The position numbers and the translations under genes are program-made. Below are positions 17,065 through 24,958 of a DNA stretch of 64,000 nt, in pieces. A model generated the notes under the pieces. The model saw only the letters and a program-made list of their open reading frames with translations. It was not told the origin of the DNA and did not search any database. This DNA comes from Flexivirga caeni (GTDB lineage: Bacteria > Actinomycetota > Actinomycetes > Actinomycetales > Dermatophilaceae): contig NZ_RJJQ01000003.1 in NCBI RefSeq assembly GCF_003724155.1, positions 186,001 through 250,000 on the forward strand. The letters run 5' to 3'. Within the stretch, counting starts at the first letter, position 1; every line of letters starts with the position of its first letter.

Positions 17065-18018
17065 TCACGACGCCGTGTAAGCGCTCAGGTGACCCACGTG
17101 TGCGGCGCCGGCGTGCAGCCGGTCCACGACCTCGTCGATGGTGCCTTGACGCGAACGCAGCCACCGGCCGGCGCCCCAGATGACCGAGCCGGCCAGGCGT
17201 TGCCGGACGACCTCGGGGACAACTTCGAGTTCCTCGCTGGAGAGGTCCAGCATCGTCGTGAACTGCTGCATCAGCGTCCGGATGCTGGCTCGACCCTCGG
17301 CCGTGGCCGGATCGCCGCCGAGCGACAGCAGCGCTGTGCCGACGTCGCTGATGCGCGCGTCCCAGCCGGCGATTTCGAAGTCGAGCAGGCCAGTGATCCG
17401 GGCACCGTCGGTCAGCGCGTTCGAACGTCCGATGTCGCCGTGGACGATCTGCTGGGGGAGCGCCCGCAAGGCACACGAGACATCGTCCTCGCGGGCAAGA
17501 GTTTCGCGCAACCAGCGAACGTCCGCGCCATACCTGCTCAGCCGGCCCAGCACGTCGTCCAGGTCGTCCACGCCGCCGTGTATGTCGCGCAACCGGGTCT
17601 CCATCCAGTCACTCGGTGCCAGTTGCTGGGGCGCTTCGGCAAGGGCCCGCAACAGGGTCGTGAATCCAGTTGCAGTTAAGAGTGCTTCGCGGTCTGAGTC
17701 ATCTGGGTTCCGCCCGTGGATCAGCGTCTGCAACGCCACCGCACGGCCATCCGTAAGGGTCAGCACAGTGGTGCCGTCCAGGGTGCGTAGCGGGCGTGGA
17801 AGCTGAAAGGGCAACTCGCGCGCATTCAGCCACTCCAGCAGCAGGTGCTCGGTCCGCACCTGCTCCACCGAGAGATTGTCGTAGCGTCGCCAGACGAAAC
17901 GGCCGGTGCGCACATCGATGATCCGGACATCGTTGTTGGTGCCTCGGGCGGGACGCCGTGCCTGGGCGTCGGACGCGTCCACGCCCCACGGCGAGAGGTC
18001 TGGCATGTGCACTTGCAT
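17065..18018 (-). CDS. Aminoglycoside phosphotransferase (APH)-fold small-molecule kinase
   Basis: A 317-residue kinase-like protein of the APH/choline kinase/homoserine kinase group. Catalytic loop HGDIGRSNAL (Brenner motif, near residue 205) and metal-binding GLLDFEIAGWD (DFG-equivalent) are intact, with a nucleotide-binding N-lobe starting RGTNNDVRIIDVRTGRFVWR. The substrate is unknown. ATG 18018 (MQVHMPDLSPWG) is used; ATG 18006 is also possible, and neither has a clear ribosome site. The first ~20 codons lie inside direct repeat A, whose partner at 32266 carries a truncated copy of the same N-terminus, so the original start may have been altered when the accessory block arrived. Confidence 0.85.
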   Translation of the reverse strand: MQVHMPDLSPWGVDASDAQARRPARGTNNDVRIIDVRTGRFVWRRYDNLSVEQVRTEHLLLEWLNARELPFQLPRPLRTLDGTTVLTLTDGRAVALQTLIHGRNPDDSDREALLTATGFTTLLRALAEAPQQLAPSDWMETRLRDIHGGVDDLDDVLGRLSRYGADVRWLRETLAREDDVSCALRALPQQIVHGDIGRSNALTDGARITGLLDFEIAGWDARISDVGTALLSLGGDPATAEGRASIRTLMQQFTTMLDLSSEELEVVPEVVRQRLAGSVIWGAGRWLRSRQGTIDEVVDRLHAGAAHVGHLSAYTAS

Positions 18019-18118
18019 ACTGAGCAGCGTTGTTGGTGTCTCCCGGCACCGGCAACCGGATTTCGTCGCGGAACCAGCCGGCCGCGGGAAGCGCTGTCGC
18101 CGGTGTGGACGACTGGTG
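17959..18118 (+). repeat. Direct repeat A (left boundary of accessory block)
   Basis: Aligns along its whole length with 32266-32424 in the same orientation. The first 47 nt (17959-18005) match at 46 positions; the remainder is more diverged but ends with the shared GTGGACGACTGGTG. It covers the 5' end of the APH-fold kinase and a decayed equivalent of the M50B gene start. Confidence 0.85.
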
Positions 18119-18404
18119 ACCGTCCGGCAGCGGGTCTGGTCGGAGGGCATGCCTCGCATCGAGGCGCAGCTGCATGCGCAGGAGTTGGTTCGTTCATCTA
18201 TGCGCTCGCTGCAGGCTCGCCCGCAGGCGCTGCACCGCACGACCTGACCACGCTGATCGATCAGGGCTCGGTGACCGTGCAACCTGGCTCGCTGCCGCGA
18301 TAGACCGCGAGGTCCGTGACCCGAAGTGCGTTTACCAGGCACATGCCGACGTCTCGCTCCGTGCCCTCTGGGAGACGTTGCGTATCCCCGACCTCGCCTG
18401 ACGA
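18119..18404 (+). pseudogene. Frameshifted 3' fragment of an unrecognised gene
   Basis: One frame reads GSFIYALAAGSPAGAAP then DLTTLIDQGSVTVQP; after a one-base shift near 18290 it continues WLAAAIDREVRDPKCVYQAH, then ADVSLRALWETLRIPDLA and a stop at 18402. The two halves read as one protein-like C-terminus, suggesting a truncated, frameshifted gene at the left edge of the accessory block. I do not recognise the family. The following 18405-18644 carries no gene; it is locally AT-richer around 18540-18590 and probably holds the promoter of the next gene. Confidence 0.35.
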
Positions 18405-18644
18405 TCGAGCCCCGCGTGCGCCGCTTTCCCTCAATCAAACCAAGGACGAGTCAATGTGCCCCTATCGTCGGGTACGTTGACTCGGTCTGCCGGGCGGACC
18501 CCGGCGGCCCTCCTCGCTAGATGGCGGGTTGCCGGAATGTAACCAACGCAACCTTAAAGATTCGTTGAAGATAACTTCCATACCGCGTGCACAGAGACCA
18601 CAACCAAGCTACGGCACGGCGAGAGCTAAGAGCGGAGCAAAGCC

Positions 18645-19001
18645 ATGCAACACCAAGTGACTGCAGCCGACACTGCGGCAGCAGTCGGCAGCGGCGACGT
18701 GCCCGTGCTGGCGACGCCGCGGCTGATCGCCTGGCTCGAGGCCGCCACCGTCGCCGCCGCCGCGCCGCACCTGAAGCCTGGACAGACGACAGTCGGGATC
18801 TCGATTCGGATCGATCACACCAGACCAAGCGCGGTGGGCACCTTGGTGAGGACCATCGCGGAGGCGCACCCGCACGATTCGGGTCGCCGAATCTCGTTCT
18901 CTGTCAATGCAGTTGACGACACCGGGCAGACCATTGGCAATGGTGAGATCATCCGTGCGATCGTGGACAGGGACCGCTTCGTATCCTCGATCCGCGCTTG
19001 A
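18645..19001 (+). CDS. FlK-like hotdog-fold thioesterase
   Basis: A 118-residue single-domain protein that reads as a thioesterase of the fluoroacetyl-CoA thioesterase (FlK) type: VTAADTAAAVGSGDVPVLAT near the N-terminus, TPRLIAWLEAATVAAAAPHL, GQTTVGISIRIDH and a final strand GNGEIIRAIVDRDRF. Such proteins hydrolyse small acyl-CoA esters or detoxify haloacyl-CoA, but many have unknown substrates. ATG 18645 follows AGCGGAG. It is an isolated gene within the accessory block, convergent with the DyP peroxidase after a 233-bp spacer in which I see nothing. Confidence 0.78.
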   Translation: MQHQVTAADTAAAVGSGDVPVLATPRLIAWLEAATVAAAAPHLKPGQTTVGISIRIDHTRPSAVGTLVRTIAEAHPHDSGRRISFSVNAVDDTGQTIGNGEIIRAIVDRDRFVSSIRA

Positions 19002-19234
19002 CCTCAGGTCGCGACCAGCAGCATTTGCGGGCTGGCCGTCTTCGGTCGCACCCGGAGCCAGGCGAGCGGGGTTTCAACTGCGGCCGAGGCGGTCCGGCGA
19101 CCTCGATGAGCTAACGGTCGCGTGCACCCGCCGGGCTGGCGCCGTGGGCACAGAGCCGCCCACGCGGCGCGTGCCGTCGTCAGGTTTCCGGACTACTCGC
19201 GAGGTCATCGCCGGGTCAATGGCCGTCGACCTGG

Positions 19235-20182
19235 TCAGCCGCCCAGACCGGCGAGGAACTGCACGGACGGCACGAAGAAGGTCGAACCGGTGACCGGAGT
19301 CGAGTAGTCCAGGATCCGGTCGTGCAGCGGTGGCGGCGCCCCGATGAACATGCGCTCGAGCATCTTCTCCATCACCCACAGATGCCGGGAGTAGCCGATG
19401 AAGTAGGTGCCGTACTTGCCCTTGCCCGGGACGGCGAACGGCATGTTGTCCCGGATGATGTCGTGCTCACCGTCCTCGTCGGTGATGGTGCACAGCGTCT
19501 TGTGAGCCTTCTGCTGGTCGGCACCGGCGTCCGGGAGTTCGAGATTGTCGAACTTGGTCCGGCCGATGACGGCTTCCTGCGTCTCGGTCGGCTGACTGCG
19601 CCAGTCGGTGAGGTTGTGCAGGTACTTCTGGGTGACCGCGTAGCTGCCGCCGGCGTATGCCGGGTCCTCCGCTCCGACGATGGTGTTCTGCTCGGCTTCC
19701 GCTCCGCTGGCGTTCGCCGTCCCGTCGACGAACTCGAGCAGGTCGCGAGTGTCGAAGTAGCGGAACCCGGCGACGTCGTCGGCCGCCGTGACGGCGTCGC
19801 CGAATGCCTCCAGCAGCAGCTTCTCGAACTCCACGATGAGACCCAGGTTGTCGGCGCGCAGATGGAACAGCAAATCGCCGGGCGTCGCGACGGCGGTGTG
19901 TTTGGCACCCTTGATCTCGGTGAACGGCTTGAGTTCCTTGGGCGCCGGCTTCCCTGTGAGGTCGATCCACACGCGGTGCCCGATACCGACGTTGCAGCTG
20001 AAGAAGTTCTCGGCCGACCGGATCCGCACGTCTTTGATCAAGTCGCCGGTGCCGGCGACGACGGAGCGCACCCTGCTCATTGCCTCGTCGCCGTCCTTGA
20101 TCACCAACACGAGGAAGGCAGCGGACTGGGTCAACGGCTTGGCAACGTCCTGCGGCTGCGGGGCGGGGGCTGCATCACTCAT
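19235..20182 (-). CDS. DyP-type heme peroxidase
   Basis: A 315-residue dye-decolorising peroxidase of the compact class (YfeX/DyPB-like). The hallmark GxxDG is present as EFVDGTANASG (near residue 145-155), the region IGYSRHLWVMEKMLERMFIG carries conserved distal/proximal residues of the C-terminal ferredoxin-like domain, and the end STPVTGSTFFVPS is typical. Acts on bulky phenols, dyes or porphyrin with H2O2. No Tat signal and no encapsulin neighbour, so likely cytoplasmic. ATG 20182 gives MSDAAPAPQPQD, a usual start. Confidence 0.93.
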   Translation of the reverse strand: MSDAAPAPQPQDVAKPLTQSAAFLVLVIKDGDEAMSRVRSVVAGTGDLIKDVRIRSAENFFSCNVGIGHRVWIDLTGKPAPKELKPFTEIKGAKHTAVATPGDLLFHLRADNLGLIVEFEKLLLEAFGDAVTAADDVAGFRYFDTRDLLEFVDGTANASGAEAEQNTIVGAEDPAYAGGSYAVTQKYLHNLTDWRSQPTETQEAVIGRTKFDNLELPDAGADQQKAHKTLCTITDEDGEHDIIRDNMPFAVPGKGKYGTYFIGYSRHLWVMEKMLERMFIGAPPPLHDRILDYSTPVTGSTFFVPSVQFLAGLGG

Positions 20183-20259
20183 GAGCGGCAGCGTAGCTCC
20201 GCGGAATCCACCGGGACCCTGCTCGAATCGCGCGGCGGGCTCGATGTTGTCAGAAGAAC

Positions 20260-20580
20260 CAGTGGCTGTTGTCCGGGTCGTCAAACGTACGGCGAACGGC
20301 TGCGTCGAGCACGCATGAACGGGTACGGAGCATGGGGCAGCACGACGGCGTGCCGACCGACATCGAACACGATGCGGTCTCGTCGGCGCTCACCAGGCCG
20401 ACGATGGCCCCTCCGCAATGTCCTGAGCGCGCAGATCGTCGGCACTGACCCCAAGACCCGCCGGCCGCCGTACACGCCCCGGTAGCGATCATCCGGCTCG
20501 TAGAAGGTGGCGTTGAACTGTCGGGCGACCGCACCTCTTGTGGCACCGGATGACCGTCGGGGTGGAGACGACGGGTGAGA
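20260..20580 (-). pseudogene. C-terminal fragment of an FdhF-like molybdopterin oxidoreductase
   Basis: One minus-strand frame reads RQFNATFYEPDDRYRGVYGG then RRVL; with one more base shift VSADDLRAQDIAEG follows. This parallels QWNTTIYSDNDRYRGIKN and the downstream EQDMKCRRIDEGD of the intact FdhF-like gene at 24959, i.e. the molydopterin dinucleotide-binding domain. The rest is broken by several frameshifts and no upstream catalytic domain remains. It is therefore a decayed second copy of this enzyme family in the same block. Confidence 0.55.
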
Positions 20581-20722
20581 TGAATGGCACGCACCATCTC
20601 GGTCACTTGTCGGGCAGGACAGGTGTGGCTGTTCAGCTGGACATGGATCCGCCTCGAATGTGATGCGGTCCCGCGGATGTGGCTAGCGTCCGGACTCAGT
20701 TGACTCACCACGGAGGGCCGAT

Positions 20723-21775
20723 GTGATCGCGCAGGTCTGGTTCATCTCGGGATGTTGCTGGTCGTGGTCCTCGCGCGCGGGCTCGGACAACGGACCGGAA
20801 TACCGTTCACCATCCTGCTCACTCTGATCGGCATCGCCTACGCATTCGTGCCCGGCCCCCAAGCTGACGCTGGAGCCGGACGTAGTGCTGCTGCTCGCGC
20901 TCCCACCGCTGCTCTGCAGCACCGACCTACCAAGTGGCCGTGACCGCCGCATTGACCGGCACGTTCTCCTGGATGACGACAACCGGACGGTTCGCGCTCA
21001 CCACCGCCGGCGGACTTCCAGTGGGCGCCGGAGTGGCGTTCTTGATCCAGCGTGTGCGGCCCTGGCTACGAGACCCGCTGACCGCAGATGCCGTGTCACT
21101 CGCAGCGCCTTTCGCGACCTACCTGCTGGCCGAAAAGATCCACGGTTCAGGGGTGCTCGCCGTGGTCACCGCCGGGCTCGTCATCGGCCACAACGCCGGC
21201 CGTGAAGAAACGGGTGCCGCGCGGCTGCAGACTGGCGCGGTCTGGCAACTGGTCGAATTCATCCTCGAGGGCTTCGTCTTCCTCCTGATCGGACAGCAAC
21301 TGCCCGACGTCCTGCGCGCACTGCGGCCGGTGCCGGTCGGCACCTTGGTGACCGCCACGATCATTACCGTCGGCGTCCATTACCGTCGGCGTCGTGCTCG
21401 TGGTGCGTCCGTTCTGGCTGGCCGCCACACAGCTCGTCCCCAGCTGGCTCCACGCCCGGCTGGCAGCCATCGACGCCGCGAACGGCGCGGTCACCGACCT
21501 GCTTGCGCGACGAGATCGGTCCCGAGCTGGCCTCCACCCTGCACGCGGGACTGGCGGCGCGGGCAGATCGCTTCCACGCGCGTCGGGCCGCACTGGAGGT
21601 CGTCGAAGATGGCCAGATCACCTGGTCCGAGGACTACCAGGCGACCCTGCGGGCGCGTCGCGCTGTCATCGATACTGAGCGCAGCGGGCGCGACAGTGGC
21701 CAGCTGTCCGATGCGAGCTGGCGCTCGCTGCGGCGAGAGCTGGACCATGAAGAACGCACCGTGCTCTCACAATGA
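20723..21775 (+). pseudogene. Decayed CPA1-family Na+/H+ antiporter (NhaP-like)
   Basis: The N-terminus (WFISG then, after a frameshift, MLLVVVLARGLGQRTGIPFT, then LEPDVVLLLALPPLL) is followed directly by AVTAALTGTFSWMTTTGRFA and the long membrane part LAAPFATYLLAEKIHGSGVLA, GFVFLLIGQQLPDVL. The helices between (about TM3-TM6, with the ion-binding Asp-Asp) are missing, and several further frameshifts separate the C-terminal tail (LHAGLAARADRFHARRAALE, DHEERTVLSQ). Family length is over 500 residues; here only about 350 codons survive in at least four frames. Non-functional. Confidence 0.8.
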
Positions 21776-21862
21776 ACGCAACCCGACGAACACGTGGAAA
21801 CATGGGGGACCCCGCAGGGACCCGGCGACGTTCGTCGTCAGCTATCGAGAGGGCCGACCCCG

Positions 21863-23071
21863 GTGACCGACGCACGACCAGCGCTCACTCAACTCGCCGC
21901 GTGGGCGGAGCATCGGTTGTCCGAACTCCGGGATCGGGCTTATGACGCGATCCTCGACCGTATGACGATGTACCGCTCCGACGATGTCGTCCCGTCCACC
22001 GATCTGCGCGCCTCGGTGGAGCGGAACTTGCGCTTCATGCTCACGGCGCTGGCCGACCCGCAGACACCGCTGGATCTCACGACACCGAGCGAAACCGGAA
22101 GCAGGCGGGCGCAGCAGGGCGCGCCACTGCCCGAAGTGATCCGCGCCTATCGCATCGGTTTCGCCACGCTCTGGGAAGCCCTCGTCGAGCACGCGCGCAG
22201 TGAGGGGTCCGCCGCCATGCAGAGTCAGCTGCTGGACGCGGTCAACGAACTCTGGCTGATCACCGACGAGCACGCGCTCGCGCTGACCGAGTCGTACCGC
22301 TCCACGACCGCGAAAATGCTTGTCGCGCAACAACGCCGACGCTCAGCGCTGGTTGAGGCACTGTTGTCGGGAAAGCCGGAACAACATGTCGCTCCTTGGG
22401 AGGCTGCCCGGTTGCTGGGCTTCGCACCCGACGCCGAGCTCGCGGTGGTGGCTGCGGAGACACGAGGCGTCGTCCAGGAGAGCCTGATCGGCATCGAGGA
22501 GAGCCTCGCGGCGATCGGAGTCGCCTCCGCCTGGCGCTTGTCTCCCGCACTGCAGCTCGGAGTCGTCTCACTGCGTCCCGCACAACGGGCGAACATGCTG
22601 TCGGTCCTCGCCGATCACGTGAGCACGCGCACCGGGGTGAGCCCGCTTTTCGGCTCCCTGTCGGACACTCCACGAGGATTGCACCTGGCGCGGGTCGCAC
22701 TCGCCGAGATCACGCCCGGTGAGGTGGAGGTTCGGATGTTCGATGCCAGCCCGCTGGCTGCTCTGATGGCGTGCGAACCCTCCGAGGGAAGACGACTCGT
22801 CGGCGAGGTGCTGGGTCCGGTCTTCGGCCTACCGGTGGAAGACCGGGCCATTCTGCTGGAGACGCTTCTCGCGTATCTCAATCACGGGGGCTCGGCTGAG
22901 CGAGCCGCGAAAATCCTCTACTGCCACCCGAACACCGTGCGTTATCGCCTGCGCCGCCTGCACGATCTCACCGGCCGCTCGTTGTCCGATCCCAATGCCG
23001 TGGCCGAGTTGGCGACCGCGGCCTACGCGTGGCGCTTCGAGGAGACCCGGCATTGGGCCGGTCCGTCCTGA
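21863..23071 (+). CDS. PucR-type transcriptional regulator with RsbRD-like N-terminal domain
   Basis: A 402-residue regulator. The N-terminal ~170 residues (YDAILDRMTMYRSDDVVPST, PEVIRAYRIGFATLWEAL) resemble the RsbRD_N domain commonly fused to PucR proteins; the middle is a degenerate GGDEF-like region; the C-terminus is the PucR helix-turn-helix LLAYLNHGGSAERAAKILYC followed by HPNTVRYRLRRLHDLTGRSL. Binding targets are unknown. GTG 21863 is preceded by a GA-rich tract; an ATG at 21794 would add 23 low-complexity residues. Its last 49 nt overlap the convergent gene below. Confidence 0.85.
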   Translation: MTDARPALTQLAAWAEHRLSELRDRAYDAILDRMTMYRSDDVVPSTDLRASVERNLRFMLTALADPQTPLDLTTPSETGSRRAQQGAPLPEVIRAYRIGFATLWEALVEHARSEGSAAMQSQLLDAVNELWLITDEHALALTESYRSTTAKMLVAQQRRRSALVEALLSGKPEQHVAPWEAARLLGFAPDAELAVVAAETRGVVQESLIGIEESLAAIGVASAWRLSPALQLGVVSLRPAQRANMLSVLADHVSTRTGVSPLFGSLSDTPRGLHLARVALAEITPGEVEVRMFDASPLAALMACEPSEGRRLVGEVLGPVFGLPVEDRAILLETLLAYLNHGGSAERAAKILYCHPNTVRYRLRRLHDLTGRSLSDPNAVAELATAAYAWRFEETRHWAGPS

Positions 23072-23409
23072 ACGTCGCCCGGCGTGCGCTCAGGTACGAG
23101 CTGGAACACCATCGAGCCGTCGTCGGTGAAGCCGGCTTCGAGCGGCAATCCCGCGGCAGCGTCGTTGGCAGCGAATCGCCAACCCTTCGTCTGCAGCCAC
23201 TGCGACATCTCCCTGCTGCCGCGGTCGTACCGGCGATGCGCGACCAGGGTTCGGAAGGGCAGGCCACCGACGACGGTGGTCCGAATTTCACGGGAGACGA
23301 CCCAGTTACGCTCCCGGCTCGGGACCAGCAGGACTCCCGCGGAAGCATCAAGGTCGAGAATCGCCGTGTGCCCCTCGGTCAGGTGCCGGCACAGCCAACG
23401 CTCAGCCAT
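23023..23409 (-). CDS. Unrecognised 128-residue protein, coupled to the BON gene
   Basis: Begins MAERWLCRHLTEGHTAILDL and includes SREIRTTVVGGLPFRTLVAH, MSQWLQTKGWRFAAND and a hydrophilic tail. No membrane segment or known motif seen. The ATG at 23409 lies within the end of the triple-BON gene (8-nt overlap), so the two are translated together and probably act together. The 3' end overlaps PucR by 49 nt antisense. I do not recognise a family; its coding status is supported by coupling and by GC-biased third positions. Confidence 0.6.
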   Translation of the reverse strand: MAERWLCRHLTEGHTAILDLDASAGVLLVPSRERNWVVSREIRTTVVGGLPFRTLVAHRRYDRGSREMSQWLQTKGWRFAANDAAAGLPLEAGFTDDGSMVFQLVPERTPGDVQDGPAQCRVSSKRHA

Positions 23410-24109
23410 GTCGCCACCCGGGTTGCAGCCGGTGGGCGCCCACCGGCGCGGCTGCGAGCCGTATGTCGCTCACGACCTGGACGACCCCTGGCGCGCGCCA
23501 CGCGGCGTCGACGACGCAGTCACGTTCGCGCGCCGAGGGTGTGACCCCGTGCAACATGACGACCCCGTCGGAAGAGACACCGATGGACACTTCCACGCCA
23601 CTCGTGTGGGTCGTGCGTGAAACTGCTTGCAGGATGGTCGTTCTCAGTCCTTGGGGTGGTGACGTCACCGGGACGAGTTCGATGTCGTTCGTGACGCCGT
23701 ACACGCCGACGGTGCCGGCCGCCAGCCGGTCCGCGACAACACGCTGGCAGTGCCACGGCACTCTCCCGGTCAGCGTTATCCAGCCGTCCTCAGCGTGCAC
23801 CTCGACGGTTGACGCCCCCAGCTCGCAGTTCGTGGCGAGGGTCGCCTCGACCGTCCGCCGTAGCTCGGCGTCGGTGCGACGGCTCGTCTCGGGCAATTCG
23901 ACCTCCAACGCGTCGTCCACCCTGGCGATGCCCAACACCCGACCTGCGTCAGCGCCGGCTGCCCGCTTCTGCGGGTAGCTGCCGACCGCGCCGCGCAACG
24001 TCACGACCCCATGCCGGACCGTCACCGTCACCCTCGTGTCGTCCACGCGCGGATCCCAGGCCAATTCCTCATCGACCGCGGCGCGGAGCTCATCGTCGGA
24101 AGCCACCAT
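23402..24109 (-). CDS. Triple BON-domain protein
   Basis: A 235-residue protein made of three BON domains in tandem: about residues 5-72 (DDELRAAVDEELAWDPRVDD, VTVRHGVVTLRGAV), 80-147 (DAELRRTVEATLA, HAEDGWITLTGRV) and 155-222 (TTILQAVSRTTHTSGVEVSI, SSDGVVMLHGV). Each has the small-residue pattern xGxVxLxG. BON domains bind phospholipids or protect the envelope under osmotic stress (OsmY); without a signal peptide this copy should be cytoplasmic, as in several actinobacterial stress proteins. First gene of a two-gene operon with the coupled unknown gene. Confidence 0.85.
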   Translation of the reverse strand: MVASDDELRAAVDEELAWDPRVDDTRVTVTVRHGVVTLRGAVGSYPQKRAAGADAGRVLGIARVDDALEVELPETSRRTDAELRRTVEATLATNCELGASTVEVHAEDGWITLTGRVPWHCQRVVADRLAAGTVGVYGVTNDIELVPVTSPPQGLRTTILQAVSRTTHTSGVEVSIGVSSDGVVMLHGVTPSARERDCVVDAAWRAPGVVQVVSDIRLAAAPVGAHRLQPGWRHG

Positions 24110-24412
24110 GACCGTGCACCGACTTCTCGGTCAGCCGGCCGCGGCCGGCTCGTGCTCTTCCTGCGCGGGCTGCGTCATGTGGTCGTCACTCCCGGATTGT
24201 CGATCCCGTCCGAGGCGACGCTAGGTGCTGTTCGGCCGCCGACACGGCTGCTGCGCCGATTGTTTGTCTCGAGTGACAGCGTGTCTTGTGTCTTCGATCA
24301 ACGTTCTCCGGCGAGTCTGGGCGCACGAGCGAAACAAGCGTATTCAGTACATAGTTTGTTGATCAGAGCCGATCGCGAGCATCACATCGAGCCCCGCAAG
24401 GAGACTTCGAGC
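24110..24412. other. Divergent intergenic region between BON and DUF6457 genes
   Basis: No gene seen in 303 bp. It must contain the promoters of both the BON operon (minus) and the DUF6457-FdhF cluster (plus). The right half is relatively AT-rich, with a TTGTTGATCAGAG stretch at about 24357-24370; I cannot fix a -35/-10 pair. AAGGAGAC at 24398-24405 is the ribosome site of the DUF6457 gene. Confidence 0.4.
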
Positions 24413-24670
24413 ATGGGCACCCTCGACGACTGGCTGAGCACCGTGCAGGCCGAGCTGGGCATCGAGCTCGACATCCCGACCGGCGAACTGCTCGAGTTCA
24501 CGAAGGTTGTCGCTCATGGCGTCGCTCGGCCGGCGGCGCCGCTGACCGCGTTCCTCGTCGGCTACGCCGCCGCGCGGGCCGGCGGTGGCCGCGCGGCCGT
24601 CGAGAACGTCTGTCTGCAGACGAAAGCCCTTGTGGCGCAACGGCCGAGGCGCGAGGTCGATGACGGCTGA
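24413..24670 (+). CDS. DUF6457 domain protein, probable molybdenum-cofactor accessory
   Basis: An 85-residue protein: MGTLDDWLSTVQAELGIELD, LLEFTKVVAHGVARPAAPLT, AFLVGYAAARAGG. This is the pattern of DUF6457, which in many actinobacteria is a stand-alone protein or the C-terminal extension of MobA-like Moco guanylyltransferases (by recall). The start ATG 24413 has AAGGAGAC 8 nt upstream. It lies 300 bp before an FdhF-like molybdoenzyme, which supports a role in cofactor loading, though that is inference. Confidence 0.68.
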   Translation: MGTLDDWLSTVQAELGIELDIPTGELLEFTKVVAHGVARPAAPLTAFLVGYAAARAGGGRAAVENVCLQTKALVAQRPRREVDDG

Positions 24671-24739
24671 GGCACGATTGCTGCACCGGTCGAACCTCGC
24701 AATGTTTTCATTTCCGAGAGTGATGAAAGGACGGCCGAA

Positions 24740-24901
24740 ATGGGTCACCACAAGCCGAACAGCGAGCTGCGCGACGAGCGCCGAGCTCACGACGAGCGGC
24801 GCCAAGAGCTGCGCGACGACGTGTTCGCCGAGACCGAAGGCGGCGTCGACGACGTGGGCTCACAGGACGAGAGGCGCCACGAAGGCGACGAGCGTCACTG
24901 A
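24740..24901 (+). CDS. Small highly charged protein (53 residues)
   Basis: MGHHKPNSELRDERRAHDER at the N-terminus, then RQELRDDVFAETEGGVDD and a DERRHEGDERH tail. Over half the residues are charged and the pattern DERR recurs three times; probably disordered or a short coiled coil. A good ribosome site (GAAAGGACGG) precedes ATG 24740. It lies between DUF6457 and fdhF-like genes in the same direction and may be co-transcribed. Function unknown. Confidence 0.6.
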   Translation: MGHHKPNSELRDERRAHDERRQELRDDVFAETEGGVDDVGSQDERRHEGDERH

Positions 24902-24958
24902 GTGCTCAGTTGACCGCCACGACAATTCGCCGGGTCCCTGCCATCAGGAGGCGCTCCG

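Noticed and set aside
20260-20711. A real 153-residue gene on the minus strand
   Set aside because: Composition is odd (Ser/Cys-rich) and the other frames carry recognisable pieces of a molybdopterin enzyme; it is a shadow over a pseudogene.
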